Shown: positions 16,541 through 25,011 of the stretch, in pieces
Position numbering within the stretch: position 1 is the stretch's first letter
How the letters are laid out: the number at the start of each line of letters is the position of its first letter
Assembly (NCBI GenBank): GCA_030615025.1
Contig: JAUXAB010000027.1
Span: 1 to 42,791 of the forward strand
DNA length: 42,791 bases
Direction of reading: 5' to 3'
Source: Phycisphaerae bacterium
Lineage (GTDB): Bacteria > Planctomycetota > Phycisphaerae > Sedimentisphaerales > Anaerobacaceae
Notes under the pieces: model-generated
The model's database searches: none
The model's input: the letters and a program-made list of their open reading frames with translations, nothing else
Told to the model about the DNA's origin: nothing
Program-made: the position numbers and the translations under genes

Positions 16541-17122
16541 ATGCCTTTAATGAAGACTCATAAAAAACATTTTACGACAGTTGCTTTAATTTGGGCGGGC
16601 TCACTTATACCGTTTTTCTTTGCTTACATGATTGCGTTAGCACCACAGCAAAAGAGCAAAAAACAGGTTCGATGGCAGCTTGCCGAGACAAAACAGATGT
16701 ACGATTTTGCAATAAGGGCGAGCCAGGAGGAAACTAAAATCAAGTCAAATGAAGAAATCGAAAATCTACGAAGTAAATTGAAGGATTTTGTTGTTGATTT
16801 TGAAGATTCGGCTAATTTGATATTCGATATAAGCCAAATTGCCAACGAGAAGAAAGTTGATTCGTTTAGCATTAAGGGCCAGGAGGCCCACAGAGGCTCA
16901 ACAGTACTTGATCTTAAGCACCTACAGGAGAACCGCATCGATATCAACTTTACAGGGGCTTTCAATCAGTTTGCTACTTTCCTGAATTCTCTGGAGCGCC
17001 ACCAGCCGGTCATCTTTGTAGATAACTTCAAAATAACTCGCTCAGCGCGGGGGGATTCAAGCCATAAAGTGAATATGAAATTAGCGGCTTTTGTGCGTAA
17101 ACGGCAGGTATCAAATGATTAA
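16541..17122 (+). CDS. pilO: PilO-like inner-membrane frame protein
   Basis: This 193-aa protein has one N-terminal membrane helix (TVALIWAGSLIPFFFAYMIAL), a charged coiled-coil region (residues about 45-90) and a small periplasmic domain. INFTGAFNQFATFLNSLERHQPVIFVDNF matches the PilO pattern of a Gly-aromatic-x-x-Phe core. It would dimerise with the PilN-like protein upstream. It begins one base after pilN. The spacer downstream (17123-17200) is an A+T-rich palindromic repeat of ATCAATTATCAATAATCA type before the ParA gene. Confidence 0.75.
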   Translation: MPLMKTHKKHFTTVALIWAGSLIPFFFAYMIALAPQQKSKKQVRWQLAETKQMYDFAIRASQEETKIKSNEEIENLRSKLKDFVVDFEDSANLIFDISQIANEKKVDSFSIKGQEAHRGSTVLDLKHLQENRIDINFTGAFNQFATFLNSLERHQPVIFVDNFKITRSARGDSSHKVNMKLAAFVRKRQVSND

Positions 17123-17124
17123 TG

Positions 17125-17190
17125 ATTAATGATTAGTGAAAAGACATGACCAACAATCATTTATCAATTATCAATAATCATTTGTTTTGA
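17125..17190. repeat. A+T-rich ATCAATTATCAATAATCA repeat
   Basis: AATGATTAATGATT on the left is inverted relative to AATCATTTATCAATTATC and CAATAATCATT on the right. The 18-base core recurs at about 42628-42645. It fills most of the pilO-parA spacer. Confidence 0.55.
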
Positions 17191-17200
17191 GATAGGAGAA

Positions 17201-18031
17201 ATGAGAACGATAGCAATAGCGAATCAGAAAGGCGGTTGTGGGAAAACAACTACGGCAGTAAACCTTGCAGCTGCGTTTGCCAAACAAGACAAGCGGACGC
17301 TGATAGTGGACCTGGACTCACAGGCCCACACCACGTTGGGTTTTGGGCATGACCCTGAAATGCTGGATAAAACGGTTTATCACGCACTTACGAATGCCCA
17401 AATTCCGCTGCCGAGAGTGATAATAGGCACGAACGTGGAGGGTCTTAATCTGGCACCAAGCAATATCTTACTTTCAGGTGCCGAGCTTGAGCTGGTGAGC
17501 GTAGCTGGAAGAGAATTCGTCTTGACCGAGCAGTTCAGATTGGTAAGCGAAGAATATGATGTTTGTGTTGTTGACTGCCCACCCTCGCTGGGGCTGCTGA
17601 CGCTGAACGCGCTTGTTGCCAGCACCGATGTGATCGTACCGGTTCAAGTCAATTACTACGCAATGGAAGGGCTAAGACAGCTGCTCGAGACTGCGGACAT
17701 TATCAGAGTGAACTTCCGGCCTTGCTACGTGAAAATCCTGGGTCTATTGCTGACCTTTGTGGAAAACAGAACGAACCTGAGCAGACAGATACAACATCAG
17801 ATGCGTGAATACTTCGGAGATTTGGTATTCGATACGGTTATCCATAGAACGGTAAGGTTGGCCGAGGCCCCAAGTGCTGGCGAGTCGGTTTTGACTTACG
17901 CGCCTGAGAGCAGAGGTGCTGCTGAGTACATGGCTTTGGCTAAGGAGATAACAGCACGCGCGGCGGTAGCGGCTGGTGTAATTAACGGCGACAAGGCCTT
18001 AGAAGAGGTGATAAGCAATGCCAAAACATAA
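17201..18031 (+). CDS. ParA/MinD-family ATPase inside the pilus operon
   Basis: This 276-aa ParA-type ATPase has a deviant Walker A KGGCGKTT with the signature lysine (residues about 10-17). The Walker A-prime / switch region is LIVDLDSQAHTTLG and Walker B is YDVCVVDCPPSLG. The length suits Soj-like ParA without an N-terminal DNA-binding domain. No parB or parS-like element is nearby; instead the gene sits between pilO and a pilP-like gene and overlaps the latter by 14 bases. It may therefore position the machine at a cell pole or site, as ParA-like proteins do for some pili and chemoreceptors. That role is inference. The ribosome site is AGGAGA. Confidence 0.85.
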   Translation: MRTIAIANQKGGCGKTTTAVNLAAAFAKQDKRTLIVDLDSQAHTTLGFGHDPEMLDKTVYHALTNAQIPLPRVIIGTNVEGLNLAPSNILLSGAELELVSVAGREFVLTEQFRLVSEEYDVCVVDCPPSLGLLTLNALVASTDVIVPVQVNYYAMEGLRQLLETADIIRVNFRPCYVKILGLLLTFVENRTNLSRQIQHQMREYFGDLVFDTVIHRTVRLAEAPSAGESVLTYAPESRGAAEYMALAKEITARAAVAAGVINGDKALEEVISNAKT

Positions 18032-18776
18032 AAGAGGACTGCACAAGGAAATCTCATCGATTTTTGGTGGTGTTCCGATTCCGAAAGACAACGGGGGCCC
18101 GCGGCTAAGCTCCGCAACTACAGAAGAAGAAGCTGCGAATTATGGTCCTCCAAGCCACCTGGCCGGCACAACGACAAAAACTCAACAGCCCGCCGAGAAG
18201 TCACCGCCGAAAGCCGTGCCGACTGAGGAACGTAAAACTGCACCTGAAAAAAAGGTTGCTGAAAAGCCTGCCGCCATAAAAACTGCGCGTCAGGCGTGGC
18301 TGAAAGAGAGTTTGCAGCGGATAAAAGACAAGCTCTTTGCATCAAAACCCGGTGTCAGCTCCACAAGACAAAAAATGATGGTGGTATTAATGCCGGTTAT
18401 GCTTATCGGTATGGTTCTGGCATTTTATAAAGTTTTAGGCTTTGGTCCGAAGGGGACGACTCAGGCTCCGGCATTCAAGCCCTCGAATGCGGTTGCCGCT
18501 GCTGCGAGTACAATTGACTGGCAAATTCCGCCACCCTATCCGACAACGCTTCGTGACCCCATGCGATTCGGCTCAGTGACGACGATCACTCAGAGTGAAA
18601 TCGGAAAAATAATCGTAAAAGGCATTGTCTATAGCGAGGACAATCCATCTGCAATTATTGGTACTGAAATAGTGCACGAGGGCGATAAAGTATCAGGTGC
18701 AACCGTGGTAAAAATAAATAAAGATAGCGTCGAGTTTGAAATGAACGGTAAAAAGTGGACCCAAAAGGTTCGATGA
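18018..18776 (+). CDS. PilP/GspC-like periplasmic linker protein
   Basis: This 252-aa protein has a basic, proline- and lysine-rich cytoplasmic N terminus (about 110 residues), then one membrane helix (KMMVVLMPVMLIGMVLAFYKVLGF). A short linker leads to a C-terminal beta domain, LRDPMRFGSVTTI...IIVKGIVYSEDNPSAIIG...GDKVSGATVVKINKDSVEF. That domain is the pattern of the PilP / GspC homology region, which links the inner frame to the secretin. The long cytoplasmic region is unusual for PilP. Because the gene overlaps parA, the cytoplasmic tail is a plausible contact for that ATPase (inference). Confidence 0.7.
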   Translation: MPKHKRGLHKEISSIFGGVPIPKDNGGPRLSSATTEEEAANYGPPSHLAGTTTKTQQPAEKSPPKAVPTEERKTAPEKKVAEKPAAIKTARQAWLKESLQRIKDKLFASKPGVSSTRQKMMVVLMPVMLIGMVLAFYKVLGFGPKGTTQAPAFKPSNAVAAAASTIDWQIPPPYPTTLRDPMRFGSVTTITQSEIGKIIVKGIVYSEDNPSAIIGTEIVHEGDKVSGATVVKINKDSVEFEMNGKKWTQKVR

Positions 18777-18845
18777 TAAAAAAGGAAACAGACAGTATGA
18801 ATAGAAATAGTATTGCTTAATCGTTAATTTAGGAAAGGAGCTGTT

Positions 18846-21230
18846 ATGAAAAGTTTTATGACAAAATACGGCGGATTAAAGTTTTTGACGATTCTTGCAT
18901 TCACTGTGGCAATCTGCGCTATCGCCATCGCCGGATGCGTAGAGACAAAGGACGAATTCACCGTAAACCCCGACGGTTCGGGAAAAATTGTTCACGAACT
19001 TACCTTCGCGTCGATGGACTTGGGACCGGGATCTGAAATGGGCAGTGAGGGAGTATCCTTTGACATGACGGGTGGCGAACCATCCGACCCACAGGCGCAG
19101 CTCAAGAAAAGTGTCAAAGAAATATTAAGTCAATCTTCAGGGGTCGATACCTGGAAGGATGTTTCTTACAAAATGACCGACGATGGCAGAACCTATTTCA
19201 AGGGCACCGCGTATTTCCCCGGCATTAACAACCTGAGTCTTCACAACGCCGGCTTTAGCAGCGATATGAAACTCAATTTCACTCGTGACATATCCGGTGA
19301 AATAACTATTGAATTGAAAAGTGAGGAACAGGCCGAAGAAGGCAAAGCTGTAGAAACACCCACCCCTGAGATCCCGGAGGCCCAGTTAGACAATCTTGTT
19401 AAACAGGCCAAGTTACGATACAACCAAAGCAAGCCGATGATGCAGAGCATTCTTTCAGGTTTAAAGAGTGAGACAATTCTGCACCTGCCCGCCGATATCA
19501 AAGAAATCTCCATCTTTGAGAAAGTCAACGCAAGAACCGTTCGCATAGCATTCGAAGGTTCCAAAATGATTGAGGTTATGGATAAGATGATGCAGGATGA
19601 AGCCTGGCTAAAAGAACAAATCCGCGCAGGTAAGGACCCCGTCCGAGATGGACCCGAAGGTGACCTTGCTATGAACGAAATGCTTTTCGGCGAAAAGGCA
19701 CCTGTCCGCGTTGTTCTGGCACAAGGCACACAGCAGCTTTTCAACTACGATGCTGAGGTAACTGCTGCCAGGGCAAATTATGAAAACATGCTCAAAGAAC
19801 TGGGCCTTGTAGGAACAGAGCCTACGAGACCAACTCGCGCGGAGAAGGCTGTCGCCGAGACCGTCAAGGAGAACCCGGGGAAACCGCCAGCTTCCGAGTC
19901 GTCTCCAAAAAAGGAGGTTTTGACACCACTCCAGCAGCAGATGCAAAAAAAGATAAGTGTCACGTTCGCGGACACGCCCATCGATGACGTAATAAGGGCA
20001 ATAGCTGAGAAGGCGGACGTGGACATTATTAAAAGCCCAAAGGTCATCGGCAACGTGACGGCCACGCTTACAGATGTTCCGCTGGCAGAAGCGCTGGACA
20101 ATATTCTTGCCGCACACGGCTACGGCTATGTAGCCGACAAGAATGTGATAAGAATAGCACCGGTTGCGGAGCTTGCTCAAAAGGCCGAATCGCTTGTCAG
20201 CAGAATTTACCGAATTACTTATGCGGATGTCAAAGACGTCGAAAGTACTTTGGGGAAATTTATTTCCAAGCGTGGTTCGTTATCGGCCAGTTCGAGCACG
20301 AGCAATATAATCGTCATCGACACCGAAGACAGAATCAAGGCCATGGACACCTTCATCATAGAAATTGACCGGATAACGCCCCAGATATTGGTCGAGGTAA
20401 GAATCTATGATGTAACCACTGATGAAAGCTTCGATTTAGGGATAGAGTGGAATGTTGGCCGCAATAGTACCGAGAATGATGGGGTCACCGACCCTGACAG
20501 CACAAGCTTCGGCGTTGGTATGAGTACTCCCGGCGATGCGCCTGGCACCAGAGACACGAGAACCAGAACGAGCACACCCTTTACGGCCGGTTCGTTTGAT
20601 GAGAAGACGGGCGGCTCTATACGCCTCGGCCTTCTCAATGATGCGGTTGATATAGATATAGCGTTGAATATTCTGCACAAGCAAGGGTTCGCCAAGCTTC
20701 TTGCGAACCCTCGAATTATGGTACTTGACAACGAAACGGCCCTTTTCGATATCGTGCGCGAAATTCCCTACAAGGAGACAACCGTCAGTACGGGCGGCAG
20801 CACAGAAACGATTCAATTTAAACCGGTCGGCGTTAAGCTTGAGGTTACTCCGCATGTTACAAGGGACGGTATGCTGAGAATGCACATCGTACCGGAATTT
20901 GGGGTTCACGTAAAGGACACTGACCCACCGACTGTTGATACCCGCAAAGTTGATACGAAAGCATTGATAAAAGACAATCAGACTGTCGTATTAGGCGGGC
21001 TTCGCAAAGAGGAAACTACGCAAGATTCCTGGAAAGTACCAATATTGGGCGATATACCACTTCTGGGAGGATTATTCCAGTCTGAAACCGAATCGGTATT
21101 AACCACTGAGCTGCTTATTTTCATAACACCAAGGATTATTATCCAGCCGACTCTTTCACCAATGGAGCGCAGACAGTTGGAGAACACCACAATTCAGTCG
21201 CCGAAGGACCCGACCCTCAGGCTTGATTGA
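18846..21230 (+). CDS. secretin (GspD/PilQ family) with lipoprotein-type N-terminal module
   Basis: This 794-aa protein is the outer-membrane channel of the machine. The C-terminal half has an N0/STN domain (about residues 375-440: ISVTFADTPIDDVIRAIAEKADVDI), an N1-like domain, and the secretin core. The core includes ILVEVRIYDV, LLANPRIMVLDNETA, a GVKLEVTPHV-type strand and the closing VPILGDIPLLGGLF. The first 360 residues are unusual: a signal with lipobox IAGC, then a module starting TKDEFTVNPDGSGKIVHELTF that resembles separate planctomycete lipoproteins and not secretin N-domains. AGGAG precedes the ATG, and a strong terminator follows. If lipidated, this secretin would carry its own pilotin-like anchor. 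Confidence 0.9.
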   Translation: MKSFMTKYGGLKFLTILAFTVAICAIAIAGCVETKDEFTVNPDGSGKIVHELTFASMDLGPGSEMGSEGVSFDMTGGEPSDPQAQLKKSVKEILSQSSGVDTWKDVSYKMTDDGRTYFKGTAYFPGINNLSLHNAGFSSDMKLNFTRDISGEITIELKSEEQAEEGKAVETPTPEIPEAQLDNLVKQAKLRYNQSKPMMQSILSGLKSETILHLPADIKEISIFEKVNARTVRIAFEGSKMIEVMDKMMQDEAWLKEQIRAGKDPVRDGPEGDLAMNEMLFGEKAPVRVVLAQGTQQLFNYDAEVTAARANYENMLKELGLVGTEPTRPTRAEKAVAETVKENPGKPPASESSPKKEVLTPLQQQMQKKISVTFADTPIDDVIRAIAEKADVDIIKSPKVIGNVTATLTDVPLAEALDNILAAHGYGYVADKNVIRIAPVAELAQKAESLVSRIYRITYADVKDVESTLGKFISKRGSLSASSSTSNIIVIDTEDRIKAMDTFIIEIDRITPQILVEVRIYDVTTDESFDLGIEWNVGRNSTENDGVTDPDSTSFGVGMSTPGDAPGTRDTRTRTSTPFTAGSFDEKTGGSIRLGLLNDAVDIDIALNILHKQGFAKLLANPRIMVLDNETALFDIVREIPYKETTVSTGGSTETIQFKPVGVKLEVTPHVTRDGMLRMHIVPEFGVHVKDTDPPTVDTRKVDTKALIKDNQTVVLGGLRKEETTQDSWKVPILGDIPLLGGLFQSETESVLTTELLIFITPRIIIQPTLSPMERRQLENTTIQSPKDPTLRLD

Positions 21231-21268
21231 GCGCAACAACGAGTAAATCAACAAATAAATCAAATCTG

Positions 21269-21307
21269 CGGCTGTACGGGTATTACCTGTACAGCCGTTT
21301 TTTTTTT
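21269..21307 (+). terminator. Rho-independent terminator after the secretin gene
   Basis: CGGCTGTACGGG pairs with CCTGTACAGCCG (one G-U pair, 5-base loop) and is followed by ten T residues. It ends the secretion cluster. Confidence 0.9.
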
Positions 21308-21770
21308 GAAAAGATTCTCGCCCCGTTAGAGACGAATTCCTCCTTGGAGGTGGTCTCATTCTGGTCTCTAACGGGGCCCGTCTCGGCGCTCAAAATCCAT
21401 GGGGAGGAAAAGAATTAACCGCAGAGAGCGCAAAGAACGCTGAGAAAAGTAAAATTCAAAAAACAACTCTGGGAGCTCAGCGGCCTCTGCGGTAAAAATA
21501 CCAAGGGCGTGATTGGGAAAAACGCCATATAAGACCAAGGGGGACATTTCTTTACTAAATCACTATTTCTAATTTGCCGATAGGCTCGTTAGGTAAATGT
21601 ATTAAGAGTGTCTATTTATAGGACGTCCTCGATTGAAATAAGATGATGTGCTTTGACAGGGAACTAACCGCAGAGAACCCGCCAGAGGTATGGCGGGCTG
21701 AGAATAAGGGGATAATGTTTTCAAATCTATTCTATCTCTGCGTTCTCAGCGAGCTCCGCGGTAAAAAAAA
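21308..21770. repeat. repeat-filled gap before the CBS regulator
   Basis: It holds a CCCCGTTAGAGAC inverted repeat (21321-21376). Two ACCGCAGAG...CTC-GCGGT inverted blocks follow (about 21418-21495 and 21666-21765); the second contains a nested CCCGCCA/TGGCGGG hairpin at about 21678-21697. Nothing coding is seen. The right-hand block ends only a few bases before the start codon at 21771. Confidence 0.65.
21321..21376. repeat. CCCCGTTAGAGAC inverted repeat, copy 2
   Basis: Perfect 13-base arms (21321-21333 and 21364-21376) flank 30 bases that contain their own CCTCC/GGAGG stem. It lies just beyond the secretin terminator. Confidence 0.75.
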
Positions 21771-23642
21771 ATGAAGGAAAAGCTGATGAAGAATAAGGAG
21801 AAGTTTAGCGATTTAATCAAAACCAAGATAAGGGATGCTTCGTCTGATTGTTTGATGACCTCACTGAGGGTCCAGCTGGAAGTACAAGATGTGATGAGCA
21901 AAGATATAATTACCATTTCCTCGGGTGAAACTGTGGTCTCAGCCGCGAAGACGATGTGTGAGAATAACATTTCCTACATCGTGGTTGTAGATAATGGGAG
22001 TGTGGTAGGTATCCTTACCGAGACAAACTTGCTGAAAAGGATTGCGGCCAAGGAGAAGGATTACGGCAAGATAACGATAGCGGAAACAATGTCATGTCCG
22101 GTGGAGACAATACCGCCTGATTTGCCTGTCCTTGAGGCCGTCAGAATTATGGAGGCCAAGCACATCAAGCGTCTGCCAATCCTCGAGAAGAAGCGGTTGG
22201 TCGGGATTATAACACAAGCTGAGCTGACTCGACTTTTGACCTCGTCAGCCATGTGGAGGAATGTTGTGGAGATAATGACCTGGGATGTGGCTGGAATACA
22301 GTGCAAGGCGAGTGTGGCAGAGGCAGCGGAAGTTATGACCTCCCGCCATATATCATGTATCGTGACCCTGAAAGAGGATGAGGTGGTGGGTGTTCTCACG
22401 GAAAGAGATCTGCTCAAACGATTTGTTGCGCTACAAAAGGACCCTGCTGATGTCAAGCTGGAGGAGGTGATGTCTTCTCCAGTGATATGTGTACCGCCTG
22501 ATTGCCCGGTGTTCACCGCCAGCAGGATTATGGAGAATATAGATATCCGCAGGCTGGTTGTAACGGAGGACAAACAGCTGTGTGGGATTGTAACTCAAAC
22601 AGACGTCTTCAGGGCGGTAAAAAAGAAATTAGAATTGGATATTGCTGAGCTGACCCGATTGCGTCGCCGACTGAAAACGGAACAGTGCTTTGCGGGGATT
22701 GTGGGCCGCGATGCGAAGATGCTGGAGTTATTTGACACCATCAGTGAAGTTGCCGAGGTCAATGTCCCTGTGCTAATACAGGGCGCAAGCGGTACAGGCA
22801 AAGAGCTTGTTGCGGCAGCTATTCACAATGAAGGTCCGCTTGCCGATAAGCCTTTCGTTGCTGTCAACTGCGGAGCGCTGCCGGAGGGAGTTTTGGAAAG
22901 TGAGCTGTTCGGACATGTTAAAGGGGCCTTTACGGGAGCTGTTCGTGACAGAAAGGGGCGTTTCGAACTGGCAGATGGCGGAACAATCTTTCTGGATGAA
23001 ATCGGAGAGCTTACCGGTGCAATGCAGGTGAAGCTGCTGCGGGTCCTGCAGGAGGGAATTTTTCAGCGTGTGGGAGGCGAGGAGAGCGTAAAAGTTGATG
23101 TGCGCGTTATCAGTGCAACGAATAAGAATCTCGCAGAGGAGGTTGCTGCAGGAAGGTTCCGGGAAGACCTTTATTACAGGTTGTGCGTAGTTCCTGTTTA
23201 TCTGCCGCCGCTGAGTGAACGACGCAACGATATCCCACTTCTGGCTGAGCACCTGCTGAAAAAGGCTTTGACAGGAATAAGCAGGGAGGATGTTAGGCTA
23301 TCGTCAGAAGCTGTCGATGTTATGATGGATTACGACTGGCCCGGAAATGTTCGAGAGCTCGAAAATGCCCTTCGATATGCGCTGGTAAAATGTAGAGATA
23401 ATTTAATCCTGCCTGAACATTTGCCCCCAAATATTCTTAAGGCAAATATGCCGACACAGCTTTGCCCAAAGAAAGCGAGAAAAAAGCGAAAACACAAGCT
23501 CGATATGGAGACGGTGTGGCAGACGCTCGCAGAGACCGGCGGGAATAAAATCGAGGCTGCACATAGGCTTGGAGTTTCACGAGCGACACTTTATCGGTTC
23601 CTCGAGGAAAGCGAAAAGACGGGCAAAATCACGGCGGTATAA
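21771..23642 (+). CDS. sigma-54-dependent transcriptional activator with four CBS domains
   Basis: This 623-aa bacterial enhancer-binding protein has four CBS domains (two Bateman pairs, about residues 35-290) instead of a receiver domain, suggesting control by an adenylate-type ligand. The AAA+ domain shows Walker A GASGTGKE near 338, the sigma-54 contact loop GAFTGA near 385, Walker B TIFLDEIG near 405, and arginine finger region FREDLYYRL near 465. A Fis-type HTH closes the protein ([22 protein letters not shown]). The ATG at 21771 lacks a ribosome site; ATG 21786 has AAGGA upstream and may be the real start. Its likely target lies directly downstream. Confidence 0.92.
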   Translation: MKEKLMKNKEKFSDLIKTKIRDASSDCLMTSLRVQLEVQDVMSKDIITISSGETVVSAAKTMCENNISYIVVVDNGSVVGILTETNLLKRIAAKEKDYGKITIAETMSCPVETIPPDLPVLEAVRIMEAKHIKRLPILEKKRLVGIITQAELTRLLTSSAMWRNVVEIMTWDVAGIQCKASVAEAAEVMTSRHISCIVTLKEDEVVGVLTERDLLKRFVALQKDPADVKLEEVMSSPVICVPPDCPVFTASRIMENIDIRRLVVTEDKQLCGIVTQTDVFRAVKKKLELDIAELTRLRRRLKTEQCFAGIVGRDAKMLELFDTISEVAEVNVPVLIQGASGTGKELVAAAIHNEGPLADKPFVAVNCGALPEGVLESELFGHVKGAFTGAVRDRKGRFELADGGTIFLDEIGELTGAMQVKLLRVLQEGIFQRVGGEESVKVDVRVISATNKNLAEEVAAGRFREDLYYRLCVVPVYLPPLSERRNDIPLLAEHLLKKALTGISREDVRLSSEAVDVMMDYDWPGNVRELENALRYALVKCRDNLILPEHLPPNILKANMPTQLCPKKARKKRKHKLDMETVWQTLAETGGNKIEAAHRLGVSRATLYRFLEESEKTGKITAV

Positions 23643-23669
23643 TCTGCCGTTAAAGTGTTTCACATAACC

Positions 23670-23842
23670 TGGAATGTCGCATTTAAGGTAAATGAGACAG
23701 TGCAATCTCTTGGGCCCACTGCAAATCTATCCATAACAGTTTGATGCATAAAAGTTTACAGCAGACTTCCGGCGAAGCTGTTTATAACCTTCTGCAGCCA
23801 GTTTCTTAATGTCTCATTAGCAACCCTCAAGTGAGACATTCC
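23670..23842. promoter_or_regulatory. candidate enhancer (UAS) region for the CBS activator
   Basis: Four copies of an AATGTCTCATT-like motif occur: AATGTCGCATT (23673-23683), AATGAGACA (23691-23699, inverted), AATGTCTCATT (23808-23818) and GTGAGACATT (23831-23840, inverted). They are arranged as two pairs that mirror one another. They sit roughly 110-280 bases upstream of the expected start from the -24/-12 promoter, the usual range for enhancer-binding proteins. Confidence 0.5.
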
Positions 23843-23926
23843 AACTACAGCATCCTAAAAATTTTATCAGCGTAACTGCTTGTTTCCTATGAGCTTACAA
23901 CTTTTTCGTAGTCCCGCCCCACAATT

Positions 23927-23942
23927 TGGCACGCCTATTGCT
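23927..23942 (+). promoter_or_regulatory. sigma-54 (-24/-12) promoter
   Basis: TGGCACG-CCTA-TTGCT matches the sigma-54 consensus exactly, with GG and GC correctly spaced. Transcription would begin near 23953, about 38 bases before the ATG at 23991. It lies just downstream of a sigma-54 activator gene. Confidence 0.8.
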
Positions 23943-23990
23943 CTAATTAATAATGAAGACAGAATCATTCAAGTGAAATGGGGGCATAAA

Positions 23991-25007
23991 ATGGATAAGC
24001 ACGGTAACAAACACATTTTGAAAGCGTTACAAATAGCTGATGACTTAATGGACCTTGCCAATAATGAAGCCGGACTTGCAGATGATGGTAGCTGCAGCAT
24101 ACTCTTTGCCGTGTGCCGAGATTGTGCCTACAAAATTCGGCGCCAAGCAGAAGCAGAACATGAAGCACACAAAGCAAAGAAGGACCGGGGTCCATCTGCA
24201 AGTCCTATTTTGGTAATTTGCGCGGCAGCAGTGTTGTCAATAGTCTTCGCCTCGCCGGTTATCGCGACTATCATCCTCTCAACCGACGCCACGGAAACAC
24301 TGGGCGGGTTGACCTTTGAAAATGGCGACCTGGCTGACTATGACCCCTCAACCGACACCGCGACTTTATGCTTCAACGAAAACCTATTCAGCGGCGATGA
24401 GGATATCGACGCGGCACACCTCCTTGACAATGATAACATTATTCTCTCAACCGTCTCCGGGGCAACACTGGGTGGGCTGACCTTCGGCAAAGGTGACCTT
24501 GTCGAGTACAACCCGACAACCGACACAGCCACATTATTCTTCGATGAAAATTTGTTTAGCAGCGCCCAGCCGAATATCGATGCGCTTTACGTGCATGATA
24601 GCGGTAACATAATCTTATCAACCACCGGTAACGCAACGCTCGGCGGGCTGAGCTTCGGGAAGGACGACCTTATCGAGTACAATCCGCCAACCGATGTGGC
24701 CACTCTGTTCTTCGATGGAAACCTGTTCAGCGGCAACGAAGATATCGATGCGGTACACATCCTTAGTAGCAGTAACATCGTTCTTTCAACGGTTGGTGCC
24801 GCGACGCTTGGCGGCCTGACCTTCGGTGCCGGCGATCTTGCCGAGTACAATCTGACAACAAATACGACGACTTTGTACTTCGATGGGAACAACTTCAGTA
24901 CCAGCGCTAACATCGACGGTGCTTACATTACGCCGATACCCGAGCCGGCGACGATAGCTCTGCTGGGTCTCAGCAGCCTGGTATTGATTGGCCGCATGCG
25001 CGCATAA
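23991..25007 (+). CDS. PEP-CTERM protein with four tandem repeats and a cytoplasmic-type N-terminal domain
   Basis: This protein of about 338 aa has three parts. Residues 1-70 (MDKHGNKHILKALQIADDLM..., with a CRDCAYKIRRQAEAE segment) look soluble and precede a membrane helix ILVICAAAVLSIVFASPVIA. Then come four repeats of about 56 residues, each with LSTxxxxTLGGLTFGxGDL, EYNPxTDxATLFFDxNLFS and IDA motifs. A PEP-CTERM sorting signal (IPEPATIALLGLSSL...GRMRA) ends the protein. Exosortase would process the C terminus at the cell envelope. The frame extends to 23880, but the sigma-54 promoter lies inside that extension and GGGGG precedes 23991. Function is unknown; the repeats suggest an envelope or matrix protein. 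Confidence 0.8.
   Translation: MDKHGNKHILKALQIADDLMDLANNEAGLADDGSCSILFAVCRDCAYKIRRQAEAEHEAHKAKKDRGPSASPILVICAAAVLSIVFASPVIATIILSTDATETLGGLTFENGDLADYDPSTDTATLCFNENLFSGDEDIDAAHLLDNDNIILSTVSGATLGGLTFGKGDLVEYNPTTDTATLFFDENLFSSAQPNIDALYVHDSGNIILSTTGNATLGGLSFGKDDLIEYNPPTDVATLFFDGNLFSGNEDIDAVHILSSSNIVLSTVGAATLGGLTFGAGDLAEYNLTTNTTTLYFDGNNFSTSANIDGAYITPIPEPATIALLGLSSLVLIGRMRA
24270..24935 (+). repeat. four in-gene tandem repeats of about 170 bp
   Basis: Units begin near 24270, 24438, 24609 and 24778 with ATC/ATT-ATT-CTC-TCA-ACC-like codons and encode the 56-residue repeat. Divergence between units is substantial, so the array is old. Confidence 0.75.
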
Positions 25008-25011
25008 CGAG

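Noticed and set aside
23670..23842. MITE-like element with terminal inverted repeats
   Set aside because: The mirrored motifs could be read this way, but their position between an activator gene and a perfect -24/-12 promoter makes enhancer sites the simpler explanation. No target duplication is visible.
23880..23990. Longer start for the repeat-bearing PEP-CTERM protein
   Set aside because: The extension has no ribosome site and contains the sigma-54 promoter; 23991 has GGGGG upstream.
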